A DNA stretch of 64,000 nt from Deltaproteobacteria bacterium (GTDB lineage: Bacteria > Myxococcota_A > Polyangia > Haliangiales > Haliangiaceae): NCBI GenBank assembly GCA_013812655.1, contig JACCTC010000237.1, positions 1 to 64,000 of the forward strand, read 5' to 3'. The notes beneath the pieces are model-generated. The model saw nothing but the letters and a program-made list of their open reading frames with translations, was not told the DNA's origin and made no database searches. Shown one piece after another: positions 44,252-53,800 of this stretch (position 1 is the first letter of the stretch; each line of letters begins with the position of its first letter). Made by a program: the position numbers and the translations under genes.

Positions 44252-44865
44252 GAGCTGTGGGTCAGCGTCGCGAATCTCGGATCGCTGCGCAGCGGCAGGA
44301 GGTCGTCGTCGGCACGCGCCACCGCGCGATCGCCGGGGACGGCGGCGAGGGCGGTCTCGAGTGCGTCGAGCGCGGGCCCGATCGATCCCAAGAGCGCGAG
44401 GTAGCAAGCCCGGTTGTAGAGCGCGACGGGGTGGCTCGGGTCGCGTGCGAGGACCTCGTCGATATCTGACACGGCATCGCCGAAGTCGCCGTCGAGCTTC
44501 GCGAGGTCGGCGCGATCGATCCAGGCATCGAGGTCGTCGGGGTAGACCGTGACGCAGCCGGTGAGCACGGCGCGTGCGGCGGTCCGTTCGTCGAGCGCGG
44601 CGAGACACCGCGCGAACGCACGATGCGCATCGGGCACGAAGTAGCCGTTCTCGACCACGGCCTTGTACGCTTGCTGCAAATGCGCGCGGGCCTCGACAGC
44701 ACGGTCGAGATGGAACGCGAGGATCAACCCACGCACGTAATGCGCCTGGACATCGTCGGGCTGGGCCGCGAGCGCCTTGTCGATGATCGCGAGCGCCGCA
44801 TGCGGATCACGCTCCATCGTTTCGTGCGCCTCCTGGACGGAGGGGCGGAGGATCAGCTCGGTCAT
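44248..44865 (-). CDS. TPR-repeat protein
   Basis: 205 residues, essentially all TPR-like helix pairs: HAALAIIDKALAAQPDDVQA, ARAVLTGCVTVYPDDLDAWI, GDAVSDIDEVLARDPSHPVA and GPALDALETALAAVPGDRAV. No signal peptide or membrane helix. Probably a cytoplasmic scaffold; the partner is unknown. Confidence 0.82.
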   Translation of the reverse strand: MTELILRPSVQEAHETMERDPHAALAIIDKALAAQPDDVQAHYVRGLILAFHLDRAVEARAHLQQAYKAVVENGYFVPDAHRAFARCLAALDERTAARAVLTGCVTVYPDDLDAWIDRADLAKLDGDFGDAVSDIDEVLARDPSHPVALYNRACYLALLGSIGPALDALETALAAVPGDRAVARADDDLLPLRSDPRFATLTHSS

Positions 44866-45040
44866 GCACCCTTAGTCGACGACCACGAGGCGGAGGTCAA
44901 CATGCGCGCGCGATTCATCGCGGTCACCACGATCCGGAGCGCTGATCGCGAACGCCAGCGCTTGCGGTCGGCCCTCCGGCCACGTGAGTTTGTCTGTCAC
45001 ATCGCCCGGCGTCCGGACTCATACCTACAGGAGGCATCAG

Positions 45041-45544
45041 ATGATCTCGATCGAGCAATATGCAGAGCTCTGCGCGGCAATGGCGGACACCGCGGGCGAC
45101 GTCAACCGGGAGAACGCGATCGCGGCAGCGCAGGGCGTCAGCGCGGACGTGTGGGCCGCGTCCAAGGCCGGGTACACCGCGAAGATGAGCGACCCGAACG
45201 ACATGGGCCGAACCGCGATGGCGTTCATGCCGCTCTACCAGGCGGCACAGGCGCGCGCGCGCGGTGGCAAGGCGCCGTGCACCCTCGAGTTCTACACGAA
45301 GGTCCACGCGCATATGGCGCTCCGCAAGGACGTGCTCGGCAACCAGATGAATCACCACCTCGTGCTCGCAGAGTTCGGCACGCACCATCAGGCGTGGCTC
45401 GAGTGCGAGGGTTACTGGACGCCGATCGTCGGCGCGCCGGAGATCCTCGGCCAGCCGAACCCGCGCTTCGATCCCACACAGGCGCAGCAGTTCCGCGTGC
45501 TGATGCAGCAGGAGTGCGACGTGATCAACGGCATCACGCGCTGA
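45041..45544 (+). CDS. conserved-looking hypothetical protein
   Basis: 167 residues. The ATG at 45041 is fixed by a strong AGGAGG 7 nt upstream. A helical protein with KMSDPNDMGRTAMAFMPLYQ and HLVLAEFGTHHQAWLECEGY; His/Glu residues in the second half could bind metal, but no known motif is met. No signal peptide. The 3' end overlaps the nhaA 3' end by 11 bp. Family not recognised. Confidence 0.7.
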   Translation: MISIEQYAELCAAMADTAGDVNRENAIAAAQGVSADVWAASKAGYTAKMSDPNDMGRTAMAFMPLYQAAQARARGGKAPCTLEFYTKVHAHMALRKDVLGNQMNHHLVLAEFGTHHQAWLECEGYWTPIVGAPEILGQPNPRFDPTQAQQFRVLMQQECDVINGITR

Positions 45545-46880
45545 CGTCTCGATCTGGCTTGTGGTTCGTCGCGAGGCCGAACACGAGGCCGACGACGATC
45601 GCGACGCCAGATCCGACGAGGATCGCGAGCTTCGCAGTATCGAGCAGTGGGCCCGGCGGGAACGCGAGCTGGGCGATGAACAGTGACATCGTGAAGCCGA
45701 TGCCGCCGACCAGGCCGACGAGCAAGATCCCTCGTCGCGTCATGTCGGACGAGCGCGTCGCGATCCCGACCTTGCTCGCGCCGAGCGCGGCCGCCGCGAT
45801 GCCAAGTGGCTTGCCGAGCGCGAGCCCGGCGACGATCCCCGCGAACAGCCAGAACGAGTCGCCGGATAAGCTCGCGCCGCCGAGCACGACGCCCGCGTTC
45901 GCGAGCGCGAAGACCGGCATGACGACGAACGCGACCCAGGGATGCAGACTGTGGATCAGGCGCTCGACCGGAGAGATCGCCTCGCGGCGCGCCTGCTCGA
46001 TCAGATCGAGGCTCACCAGCAATGCCCCGCGATCGTTTGGTTCCAGACCTGCGAGCTGCTCTTGTGTCGCCGCCGCGAACCCGGATGGTCCGAACCATGG
46101 GCGGACCGGGGCCAGCATGCCGAGGATGACGCCACCGATGGTCGGGTGGATCCCGGTCACCAAAAAGCCGGCCCACACGACGAGCCCGGGGATCACGTAG
46201 ATGAGCACGGTGCGCACGCCTGCTGCGCGCAGCATCAGGACGCCGCCGATGCCAGCGCCGACGATCGCGAGGCCCTCGAGCGCGATCCCGGTGCTGTAGA
46301 AGATCGCGATCACGACGATCGCGCCGATATCGTCGATGACCGCGAGCGCCAGGAGCAGCACGCGAAGCGGCGGCGCGACGCGCGATCCGAGCAGGGTCAG
46401 GACGCCGACCGCGAATGCGATATCGGTTGCCATCGGGACCGCCCAGCCCGCGGAGCCCGCGCGGCCGTAGTTCATCGCCACGAAGATGCCCGCAGGGATG
46501 AGCATCCCGCCGACCGCGGCCGCCAGGGGTAACGCGGCCTTCCTCAAGGTCGCGAGCTCGCCCTCGAAGATCTCGCGGCGGATCTCGAGGCCGACGACGA
46601 AGAAGAAGATCGTCATCAGGCCGTCGTTGACCCAGAAATGCAGCGGTTGTTCGAACGACCACGGTCCGAGACGGCCGCCCATGGGCGTGTGCCAGAGGTC
46701 GTGATACGAGCCGGTCCACAAGTTTGCCCACGTCAGTGCGATGACCGTGGCGACCAGCAGCACGATGCCACTGGCGGCCTCGATCGCGAGGATGCGCTGG
46801 ATGGGCGACGCGATCCGGGCAGCGGCGCGACGAACGGGTGCCCAGGTCCCGGGCGGATGGGTATTATCGGAAAGCGACAT
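45534..46880 (-). CDS. nhaA: Na+/H+ antiporter NhaA
   Basis: 448 residues, about twelve transmembrane helices, matching NhaA along its length. Family landmarks: ILAIEAASGIVLLVATVIAL and NDGLMTIFFFVVGLEIRREI near the start, GWAVPMATDIAFAVGVLTLL with the Asp pair region (VIDDIGAIVVIAIFY), and GFTMSLFIAQLAF near the end. It exchanges internal Na+ for external H+ in pH and salt homeostasis. The start at 46880 precedes a cytoplasmic N-terminal tail of usual length. A Lys-linked pH-sensing loop is present but cannot be judged. Confidence 0.95.
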   Translation of the reverse strand: MSLSDNTHPPGTWAPVRRAAARIASPIQRILAIEAASGIVLLVATVIALTWANLWTGSYHDLWHTPMGGRLGPWSFEQPLHFWVNDGLMTIFFFVVGLEIRREIFEGELATLRKAALPLAAAVGGMLIPAGIFVAMNYGRAGSAGWAVPMATDIAFAVGVLTLLGSRVAPPLRVLLLALAVIDDIGAIVVIAIFYSTGIALEGLAIVGAGIGGVLMLRAAGVRTVLIYVIPGLVVWAGFLVTGIHPTIGGVILGMLAPVRPWFGPSGFAAATQEQLAGLEPNDRGALLVSLDLIEQARREAISPVERLIHSLHPWVAFVVMPVFALANAGVVLGGASLSGDSFWLFAGIVAGLALGKPLGIAAAALGASKVGIATRSSDMTRRGILLVGLVGGIGFTMSLFIAQLAFPPGPLLDTAKLAILVGSGVAIVVGLVFGLATNHKPDRDVSA

Positions 46881-47037
46881 CGACCGACTCTCTCGAGGAG
46901 AAGCGCCGACGACCCCATCGGCACCGAAGCCCTGCGGCAGACGTCTGCCGCACCCAAGTTCAATTGTGTCTGGACGGTAGCACGCGCTCTCGCGTCTACC
47001 GAGCGACCGAGCCGAGCTTTACGGATGATTTACGCCG

Positions 47038-48348
47038 TCAGTCGACGCGCGCGATGATGTCCGATAGCGACGCCGACCAGCACGCCACCCGCTGGATGGC
47101 GCTCTCGACGGTATCCGGACCACAGGCTCGTGCTTGCTTCGCGAGGTCGTCCGCGAGCCGAGCACTATCGATGGCCCCGTCGAGTAGATCGCAAAACCTC
47201 CGCTCGAGCGTCCATCGGTTGTCGTCGTAGTCGTCGAGGACTCTCGCGACCAGACCGCAGGAACCGGATTCGAGCCTCGTCACGACCTCGCGACGTGCCA
47301 GCTCCTGGATCCGGGCGCGGGTCGTGAGCCGCATGCGATCGGAGAGGTGCGTGAGCATTCCGGAGGTGGCGAGGTTCTCCGCCGTTCGGCGGAAGCCGCG
47401 GATGGGTACGAGCTCCATGCCCGCCATCGCGTCGAGCGCGGCTGCGGCCCCGAGGTCGCCGAGCCACGAATCGAGCTGCGCGAGGAGCTGCTTCGAGTAG
47501 GCGGCGATCGGAGCCTCCGCTGCGATGCGCATCCGCTCTGCCAGCATGGCCAGCAGGTCATCGCCGATCTCGCTGGCCACGTCGGATGCCGCCCTGCGAA
47601 GCAGGTGTCGTGGCCCGGCAAGGCCAGCGAACCGTTCGTCGAACGCCACGACGGCATCCACCGTCTCCCCCATCAGGAATCTGGTGCGTTCGACCGCGAG
47701 CCATGCTGCGAGCTGGTCACGTGCCGGATCGCGCTGCCGCCGGCACGTGTCGAACATGATGTCGGCCAGTACACGCGCGATCGTCAGCGAGTTGATTCGC
47801 GACGACATGTCATGCCCGATGCCGGCGACCGCGTTCAGTCGGTCGTTCAGGTGATGCTGCAGCCGCCGGCAGAGCTGACGGGTGTGCTGCACGACCTGGG
47901 TTTCGACGCGCGCGGCCCCGGTCTCGATCGCCAGCTGTTCGATCGCGGCAAATGCCTTCGCGCGCTCGTCTTCGCGCGACGTGTCGAGGACGAGCATCCG
48001 GACGCCACTCCACTTCTCGATCTTCGGGTCCGCAGCCTCGCTCTCGTCGACGATCACGAGATCTACGCGCCGTGACGACGGAAAGGGCGTGTCGAGCGTG
48101 CCGAGCTCGTAGCTCACGCCGCGATCCGCGAGGGCATGCTCGGCACCCACGCGTTGCAGCATCGGCGCGAGCAAGTCACCGGAGCCGACGGCCACCACGA
48201 CGAGCCGCGCGCTCTCCAGCTGCTGGTACGCACGCCGTGCATCACCAGCGATCGCGTTCGCGCCGCAATGATCCGCCAGCGCGACGAGCGCGTCGACCGG
48301 GTCGCCGACCGACGTCTCGACGGGCTCGACCTGCTCGACGCGCTTCAT
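47038..48348 (-). CDS. large helical protein with a GTPase-like N terminus
   Basis: 436 residues. The N-terminal about 130 residues alternate hydrophobic strands and helices (ARLVVVAVGSGDLLAPMLQR, RRVDLVIVDESEAADPKIEK, GVRMLVLDTS), like a P-loop GTPase core whose Walker A has been lost. The rest is almost purely alpha-helical with long amphipathic stretches. This overall plan recalls a dynamin-like or GTPase-activator protein gone non-catalytic, but I cannot name the family. No signal or membrane segment. Confidence 0.65.
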   Translation of the reverse strand: MKRVEQVEPVETSVGDPVDALVALADHCGANAIAGDARRAYQQLESARLVVVAVGSGDLLAPMLQRVGAEHALADRGVSYELGTLDTPFPSSRRVDLVIVDESEAADPKIEKWSGVRMLVLDTSREDERAKAFAAIEQLAIETGAARVETQVVQHTRQLCRRLQHHLNDRLNAVAGIGHDMSSRINSLTIARVLADIMFDTCRRQRDPARDQLAAWLAVERTRFLMGETVDAVVAFDERFAGLAGPRHLLRRAASDVASEIGDDLLAMLAERMRIAAEAPIAAYSKQLLAQLDSWLGDLGAAAALDAMAGMELVPIRGFRRTAENLATSGMLTHLSDRMRLTTRARIQELARREVVTRLESGSCGLVARVLDDYDDNRWTLERRFCDLLDGAIDSARLADDLAKQARACGPDTVESAIQRVACWSASLSDIIARVD

Positions 48349-48674
48349 ATGGGACGGCTCGAAGTTCCCGTTGGAAATGGCGGTGGACGTCCTGCCGGTG
48401 TCAACGACGCTGGCGATGAAGCTCGTTCTCGACCAGAGAGGACCAACATCGTGACACTGCCGACGAACAGGACGTCCACCATAAATCTCAGACGTATCTC
48501 AGCAGCACGAGCAGCAACGCGGTCCACAGGACGTACACGAGGACGTCGATGCGGTCGCTATCTCGCTTCTGAGCCACACCCGGATGACTCAGCACGGTTC
48601 GTGCCACGCCTAAGCCTGCAGCGACACACGGACCGAGGCGCAATCCGCCACGGGTAGACCGGCAGATTGCGAGC
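48349..48674. other. intergenic region of 326 bp without a convincing gene
   Basis: Nothing with a recognised domain. Minus-strand bases 48488-48607 could encode a 39-residue peptide from a GTG, ending in a hydrophobic helix (VLVYVLWTALLLVLLRYV), which is a weak candidate for a small membrane protein. A second minus-strand frame (48345-48527) overlaps it and the next gene and looks non-coding. Confidence 0.4.
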
Positions 48675-50024
48675 CTACTTGCGAGGCCGCGTGCGCCGAT
48701 GAAGGGTCGACGGATCGATGCCGAGAATCTCTGCAGCTCTGGTCTTGTTGCCACCGCAGCGATCGATCGCCCACCCGATGTACTCCTCCTCGACCTCGCG
48801 CAACGTCGACAGTCGATCGCGCGGCAGGCTGAAACGCTCCTGGTTTCCATGCACCGCCGGTGCGATCGCCGACAGCTCCGACACGCCGATCTCGGCCGTC
48901 ATGCCCACGACCACGAGTCGCTCGATCAGGTTCTCGAGCTCGCGCACGTTCCCTGGCCACGCATAACGCGTCAACGCCGTCACGATCTCGGAGGTCAGGC
49001 GAACGACGGGTGAGTGCGGGTTGCGCGCGCGTGCTGCGGCCAGGAAGTGCTCCACGAGATCCGGGATGTCCTCCGGTCGTTCGCGGAGCGGCGGGACAGC
49101 GAGCGGGACGACGTCGAGCCGATAGAAGAGGTCGTGCCGGAACGAACCGTCAGCGACCCGTTGCTCGAGGTTCTGGTGAGTTGCCGCGATCACGCGCACG
49201 TCGACGGCGCGACTCTCGTCGGAACCGACCGGACGGATCTCGCCCTGCTGCACCACACGCAAGAGCTTGGCCTGCAGGGTCGCTGGCATGTCCCCAACCT
49301 CGTCGAGGAAGAGGGTCCCGCCGGTCGCCTCGACAAAGAGACCTGGACGCGCCGTCATCGCGCCGGTGAAAGCGCCGCGCGTGTGGCCGAATAACTCGCT
49401 CTCCAGCAATGACTCGGGAAGCGCCGTGCAGTTGATCGCGAGGAACGGGCGCTCGCGCCGAGGCCCCGCCTCGTGCAGCGCGCGCGCGACCAGTTCCTTG
49501 CCGCTGCCGCTTTCACCGCGGATCAACACGGCCGCCGATGACAGCGCGACGCGTTCGATCAGCGCGTAGAGATCCCGCATCACGGTGCTCTTGCCGATGA
49601 GCGCGGACATGCGGGAGCGAGTCTCGACCCGGAGCTGACGGTTGACCCGACGAAGCGTCCTGTGCTCGAGCGCGCGAGTTGCGTGGAGCGCCAGCTCGTC
49701 GAGTCGCGCGGGCTTGACCACGTAGTGCCAGGCGCCGCGCTTCATCGCCTCGATCGCGGTCTCGACCTCGCCGAACGCGGTCATGATGATCACCGGCACT
49801 TCGGGATCCTGCGCGCGCACCGCGTCGAGCACGTCCAAGCCATCGACATCGGGCATCCGGAGATCCGTGATCACCAGGTCCGGCACCGACGACGCCACTG
49901 CATCGATCGCGGCCTTGCCGCCATCCACGACGCGCGGGCGCCAGCCTTCCTCGCGGAGCTTGTCAGCGAGCAAGCGAGCCATCTCGACGTGATCGTCTGC
50001 GATCAGCACCGTCCGCGTGCTCAT
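48675..50024 (-). CDS. sigma-54-dependent response regulator (NtrC family)
   Basis: 449 residues. Receiver at 1-120 with Asp54 (LVITDLRMPDVDG) and Lys in VVKPAR. The AAA+ domain has Walker A GESGSGKE, the sigma-54-contacting GAFTGA loop intact, and Walker B GTLFLDEVGDMP, so it should activate sigma-54 RNA polymerase. The C-terminal Fis-type helix-turn-helix is GNKTRAAEILGIDPSTLHRR. The gene's start overlaps the stop of the sensor kinase gene (ATGA at 50021-50024), giving a coupled two-component pair. Confidence 0.94.
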   Translation of the reverse strand: MSTRTVLIADDHVEMARLLADKLREEGWRPRVVDGGKAAIDAVASSVPDLVITDLRMPDVDGLDVLDAVRAQDPEVPVIIMTAFGEVETAIEAMKRGAWHYVVKPARLDELALHATRALEHRTLRRVNRQLRVETRSRMSALIGKSTVMRDLYALIERVALSSAAVLIRGESGSGKELVARALHEAGPRRERPFLAINCTALPESLLESELFGHTRGAFTGAMTARPGLFVEATGGTLFLDEVGDMPATLQAKLLRVVQQGEIRPVGSDESRAVDVRVIAATHQNLEQRVADGSFRHDLFYRLDVVPLAVPPLRERPEDIPDLVEHFLAAARARNPHSPVVRLTSEIVTALTRYAWPGNVRELENLIERLVVVGMTAEIGVSELSAIAPAVHGNQERFSLPRDRLSTLREVEEEYIGWAIDRCGGNKTRAAEILGIDPSTLHRRTRPRK

Positions 50025-52054
50025 GCCCGCACCGGCCAGTGCACGCGCACGGTGGTTCCATTCGCGGGCGAGCTATCGAGCTCGATTTCTGCGTCATGTG
50101 ATCGGACGAGCTGGGCGACCACCCACAACCCGAGGCCGGTGCCACGTCCGCGCTTCTTGGTCGTGAAGAATGGGTCGAACACCTGCTTCTGGATCTCGCG
50201 CGGAATCCCGTGGCCATCGTCCCCGATCTCGAGCGTGACGCTCCGGCTCGACGAATGCGCACGCAGCCACACGTTCCCGCCCCGCGGGCAGGCATCGAAC
50301 GCGTTCAGCATCAGGTTGACGATGATCTGCTGCACTTGATCCGGATCGGCGTAGAGCGTCGTGCGGTCGTCCACGTCGACGTGAAGGCTGATGTCTCGCT
50401 TCGACGCCTGTGGCGCCAGCAAGTTCTTCACCGCATGCAGTGCCTGCGCCAGGTCGACTTGCTGCATCGTCGCCGGACTGGGGCGCACGTAGTCGAGCAG
50501 CTGCCGGATCAGGCGGGTGACGCGGTCGATCTGATCGATCACCACCCGCTGGTTGTCGGCATCTTGATGCTCGTTGCCGAGGTGCGAAAGCGACAGCTCG
50601 GCACGGCCGCGAGCCACGTTGAGGGGGGTCCCGACCTCGTGCGCGATTCCGGCGGCCAGCTGTCCCGCGGTGACGAGCTTCTCCGAATGCAGCAGCCGCT
50701 CCTCGATCCGGCACAGCTCCGTGAGGTCATCGAAGACAAGCAACACGCTGACGTCGCCGATTCCGCGCGCGAGTGGGATCGCGTGGATGTTCAGTGATGC
50801 TTCGCGACCGAGCAGGGCGACGCGTTCGCGATGCAGGGACTGTGGCTGGCCTGTCTCGAGCGCGCGTTCCACGAGGTTCACCACGAGCGAGACATCATCG
50901 GTAGGTGCGCTGTCGAACGCGTCGACAAGCTGCTGGCCGACCACGTCGTGCCCCAGCCGTTCTGCGAGCCAGCGGTTCACGCTCGTGATGCGGCGGTGCT
51001 CGGACAAGGCGACGACGCCACTCGGGATGTGATCGAGGATCTTCTCGGCCTTCTCGGTCAGGTGCGCGAGGTGGTCCATGTGCTGCACGCGTTCGCGTAG
51101 CGCCCGGGCGCGGAACATGTTGCGCAGGACGTACGCGGCGGCCGACAGCAACAATGCGAGAACAAGCGCACTGCCGACCACGACGCGTCGGACGATCGTC
51201 TGTTCCTGCGTCTGCAAACCTCGCGTGGACGACACCACGAGCAACGTCCACGGCGCCTGGTTGTTGACGACGAGCGGGACACCGATCACGACGGCGCGCG
51301 TGGTGGGGAGCCCGATCCCGCGCGCGAGGCTGTCGTCGAGAATTCCCGTCGAGCTGGTGCCGGTCGCGATGGCGGCAAGCAATGGTCCGAAGACATCTGG
51401 GCGGTCGCGCACGAGCGCCGCCAGGGCGCGATCGCTGACGCCAGCGGTGGCGCCGCGCGCGTCGATGATCAACGTGCGAGTCATCGGGTCACGCTGGAGC
51501 TTCATGCGCGCGAGCAGGACCGCGGTATCGACGACGGCCGCGACCGCCGGACCATGATCCTTCGGACGCCATGCGAAGACTCGATACCAGGCGCCCGGTT
51601 CGGCAGGTGCGATGTACGCGCTGGAAACATGGAGCCTGCCGGGCTCTCGCTCGGCGATGGCCAGCTGGCGCTCCACGATCGAGTCCGCCTGTTCGGTCAC
51701 GCGCGCGGGCGCATCGAGGGCCGTCACCTTCGTTGTCTCCCCGTCGTCGGTTCGCGCGTACATGACGATGTACTCGCGCTTGATCGTCGCGATCGCGTGC
51801 AGCTCGCGCGCTGCGACCATCGGGGACTCCGCACTCTGGAGCAGCGTCGATGCCAGATCGAGATCGTCGCCGAGATCTGACACTTCGCCGGCAACGCCGC
51901 GAGCCGCTTCCTCGATCCCGTGCTGGCGTTCCTCGGCGTATCGCGCGAACAGCGCAGCGCGATCGCGCTCGAGGACCCGCTGTCCCATCAAGACGAGGAC
52001 CGTCAGCGACGTCACGAGCGCCGCGCTGACCAGGATGAAGGGCCGGCGAGCCAT
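50021..52054 (-). CDS. membrane sensor histidine kinase (NtrB/ZraS-like)
   Basis: 677 residues. Helix 1 (FILVSAALVTSLTVLVLMG) and helix 2 near residue 295 (VVVGSALVLALLLSAAAYVL) flank a periplasmic sensor domain of about 260 residues. Then comes a PAS-like domain (ILDHIPSGVVALSEHRRITS), HisKA with GQLAAGIAHEVGTPLN, and HATPase (NLMLNAFDACPRG, DDGHGIP, GTGLGLWVVAQL). The partner is the NtrC-type regulator whose gene overlaps its end. It should sense an envelope or external signal and drive sigma-54 genes. Confidence 0.92.
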   Translation of the reverse strand: MARRPFILVSAALVTSLTVLVLMGQRVLERDRAALFARYAEERQHGIEEAARGVAGEVSDLGDDLDLASTLLQSAESPMVAARELHAIATIKREYIVMYARTDDGETTKVTALDAPARVTEQADSIVERQLAIAEREPGRLHVSSAYIAPAEPGAWYRVFAWRPKDHGPAVAAVVDTAVLLARMKLQRDPMTRTLIIDARGATAGVSDRALAALVRDRPDVFGPLLAAIATGTSSTGILDDSLARGIGLPTTRAVVIGVPLVVNNQAPWTLLVVSSTRGLQTQEQTIVRRVVVGSALVLALLLSAAAYVLRNMFRARALRERVQHMDHLAHLTEKAEKILDHIPSGVVALSEHRRITSVNRWLAERLGHDVVGQQLVDAFDSAPTDDVSLVVNLVERALETGQPQSLHRERVALLGREASLNIHAIPLARGIGDVSVLLVFDDLTELCRIEERLLHSEKLVTAGQLAAGIAHEVGTPLNVARGRAELSLSHLGNEHQDADNQRVVIDQIDRVTRLIRQLLDYVRPSPATMQQVDLAQALHAVKNLLAPQASKRDISLHVDVDDRTTLYADPDQVQQIIVNLMLNAFDACPRGGNVWLRAHSSSRSVTLEIGDDGHGIPREIQKQVFDPFFTTKKRGRGTGLGLWVVAQLVRSHDAEIELDSSPANGTTVRVHWPVRA

Positions 52055-52103
52055 CTCCGCCGGGGTGTACCACCTGAATCGTTACGGGAACGGGCGGAAG
52101 CGA

Positions 52104-52142
52104 GTCTTGCAGAATGCCACGCCTGCGTTGCAAGTTGCGTCG
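52104..52142 (+). repeat. 39-bp direct repeat, copy 1
   Basis: Matches bases 53596-53634 at 33 of 39 positions, with two fully identical blocks: GTCTTGCAGAA at the left and TTGCAAGTTGCGTCG at the right. Lies 50 bp upstream of the sensor kinase start and 48 bp after the GIY-YIG-like gene's stop. Contains TCTTGCA, as in the heme-oxygenase-like leaders. Confidence 0.8.
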
Positions 52143-52189
52143 CCTTGCGGAGCTCACCGCACGTCGGTACCTACGCCGCCCGACGTGCC

Positions 52190-52795
52190 TCAGACCTTGT
52201 GACCGTGCTCCTTGGCCCACGCGCGCGCGTCCGCGGCCATCACCTTGAACGCCGCGACGTTCTTCGCGCCCCACGTCGAGCGGCTGTCGCGAAGGTTGAG
52301 CGGCGGGCTCCACTTCTTGAGCACGGCGACCTCGATGTCGCCGAGCGACGCGCACTCGGACGGTTTCGGCCACGCCGCGATCTGGAGGTGCGCGGTCATC
52401 CATGCGGTGAGCGCCGCATCGTGCTCCTCGCTCAGCGTGAAGTACTCGAACTTCTCGGGGCGCGTCTGGTTGCGGGGCAGCCCGCGCAAACCGAGCTGGT
52501 CGCGCAGCAGCGCCCCCAATCCGCGACGTACTGCCGACTGGCCGGCACGCCCGCGAAAGTGCAGCTCGAGCTCGCGCGTGACCAGGTTGTCATCGGCCTT
52601 GCCGACGTAGAGCGCGGTCTTCGCGGATGCCGCGCCGAGCCCGAGCTCGAGCCAGCTCGCGGCATCGCCGTAGATCGCGTACAGCCCGGGGCCATCCGCA
52701 ACATTGTCGGCCGCCGGCACGCCGTACGTGCGTCCAGACAGGGCGGTCAGCGCGCTCGTGATCATCTCCGCATCGGGTTCGGCCATCGCGATCAT
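52190..52795 (-). CDS. GIY-YIG nuclease-like protein
   Basis: 201 residues from the ATG at 52795 (ATG at 52786 also possible; the frame to 52891 overlaps the divergent gene). Residues 36-75 fit a GIY-YIG fold: GPGLYAIYGD, then about 25 residues on TALYVGKADDNLVTRELELH. The Arg and Glu of the catalytic set are plausible. The C terminus ends in a short Lys-rich stretch. It is bracketed with its divergent neighbour by two 39-bp repeats. Possibly an active endonuclease domain used alone, as in mobile elements or repair. Confidence 0.65.
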   Translation of the reverse strand: MIAMAEPDAEMITSALTALSGRTYGVPAADNVADGPGLYAIYGDAASWLELGLGAASAKTALYVGKADDNLVTRELELHFRGRAGQSAVRRGLGALLRDQLGLRGLPRNQTRPEKFEYFTLSEEHDAALTAWMTAHLQIAAWPKPSECASLGDIEVAVLKKWSPPLNLRDSRSTWGAKNVAAFKVMAADARAWAKEHGHKV

Positions 52796-52858
52796 CGTCG
52801 CCGACCCGGTCGCGGCGTGCACCAGATCCGCGTGCCTGTTGTACGGTGAGTCCACGCC

Positions 52859-53536
52859 ATGACCGCCCAACGCATCCTCGACGAGGTCCACTCGCTCGCG
52901 CGCGTCGGCGCACTCGAGGCGGAGCCACAGCGCTATGCGGCGGCGCTCGAGGCCGAGGTCCCGGAGGCGACCACGCTCGCCGAGCTCGAGGCGCGCGATG
53001 CCATGCTGGCCTCAGCGCTCGGGCAGCTCGACGCGATGATCAGCCGCGTGATGCGGCTGCGGCTCGAGCACGCACTCGCGATGGATTCGTCGATCGGGCC
53101 GCCGACGCGCCAGGTGTTCGCGACGACGATCGTCGGGTACGCGAACAACCTGACGCTGCTCACCGAGCGCGCTCGCAGCGTCGCGGCGCGGGGCGGGGCG
53201 GCCGATCCCGATCAGGTCGCGACGCTTGTCGACGACGCCGCACGCTCGACGCTCGCGCTTCGCGATGCGGTCCGTGCCGGCGTGCTCGCGCTGATCGCCG
53301 CACGCGCGGCTGCCATCGTCCCCGACGCCGATCGCCACGCGCGAGATCGCAAGCTCGACGATGCGCAGCGCCGCCGCTGGAGCGCCGCCCGCCGCGAGCT
53401 CGAGGCGATCGCCGCCGAACCGCACCGCGTGACCAGCGCACCGCTGCCAACCAGGCTCGCCGCGTGGCCAGAGCAGCTCGACGACGCGCCGCCCGAGCCC
53501 GAGGTCACCTTCGCCGACATGATCGAGCTCGACTGA
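52859..53536 (+). CDS. helical hypothetical protein
   Basis: 225 residues from the ATG at 52859, Ala/Arg/Glu-rich and almost all helical, for example ALGQLDAMISRVMRLRLEHA and DDAARSTLALRDAVRAGVLA. The C-terminal 40 residues are Pro/Glu-rich. No signal, membrane helix or known motif. It is divergent from the GIY-YIG-like gene with 63 bp between starts, and both sit between the 39-bp repeats, so they may be one functional unit. Confidence 0.65.
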   Translation: MTAQRILDEVHSLARVGALEAEPQRYAAALEAEVPEATTLAELEARDAMLASALGQLDAMISRVMRLRLEHALAMDSSIGPPTRQVFATTIVGYANNLTLLTERARSVAARGGAADPDQVATLVDDAARSTLALRDAVRAGVLALIAARAAAIVPDADRHARDRKLDDAQRRRWSAARRELEAIAAEPHRVTSAPLPTRLAAWPEQLDDAPPEPEVTFADMIELD

Positions 53537-53595
53537 CCCGATAGCAGCGACGCCGCCTTGGGATGCCTGCGTCCGCCACCTGGCAGCCCGACGGT

Positions 53596-53634
53596 GTCTT
53601 GCAGAACGCCAGCCCGACCTTGCAAGTTGCGTCG
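53596..53634 (+). repeat. 39-bp direct repeat, copy 2
   Basis: Partner of 52104-52142, on the same strand, 1.49 kb further right. 33 of 39 bases identical; the mismatches lie at the 12th base and clustered in the centre. Lies 60 bp after the stop of the gene at 52859-53536. Confidence 0.8.
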
Positions 53635-53800
53635 TTCTCGCTGAATTCAGCGGGTGGATGCCGGCATGACACGTGCTGCTCGCCGCCGGGATGAGCCTCG
53701 CAGCGATCTTGCGACGATGCGAGGCCTTCGCACGGAGTGCCATGAAGGCGACGCCCGAGAGCGCGATGGAAACGCATTGGGTGGGTGATGGAGGAAATGA

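Noticed and set aside
52104-52142. sigma-54 promoter in the 39-bp repeat upstream of the NtrB-like kinase
   Set aside because: On the minus strand a GG...TTGCA arrangement exists, but the spacing is 11 nt, not 10, and the second repeat copy has no GG at all.
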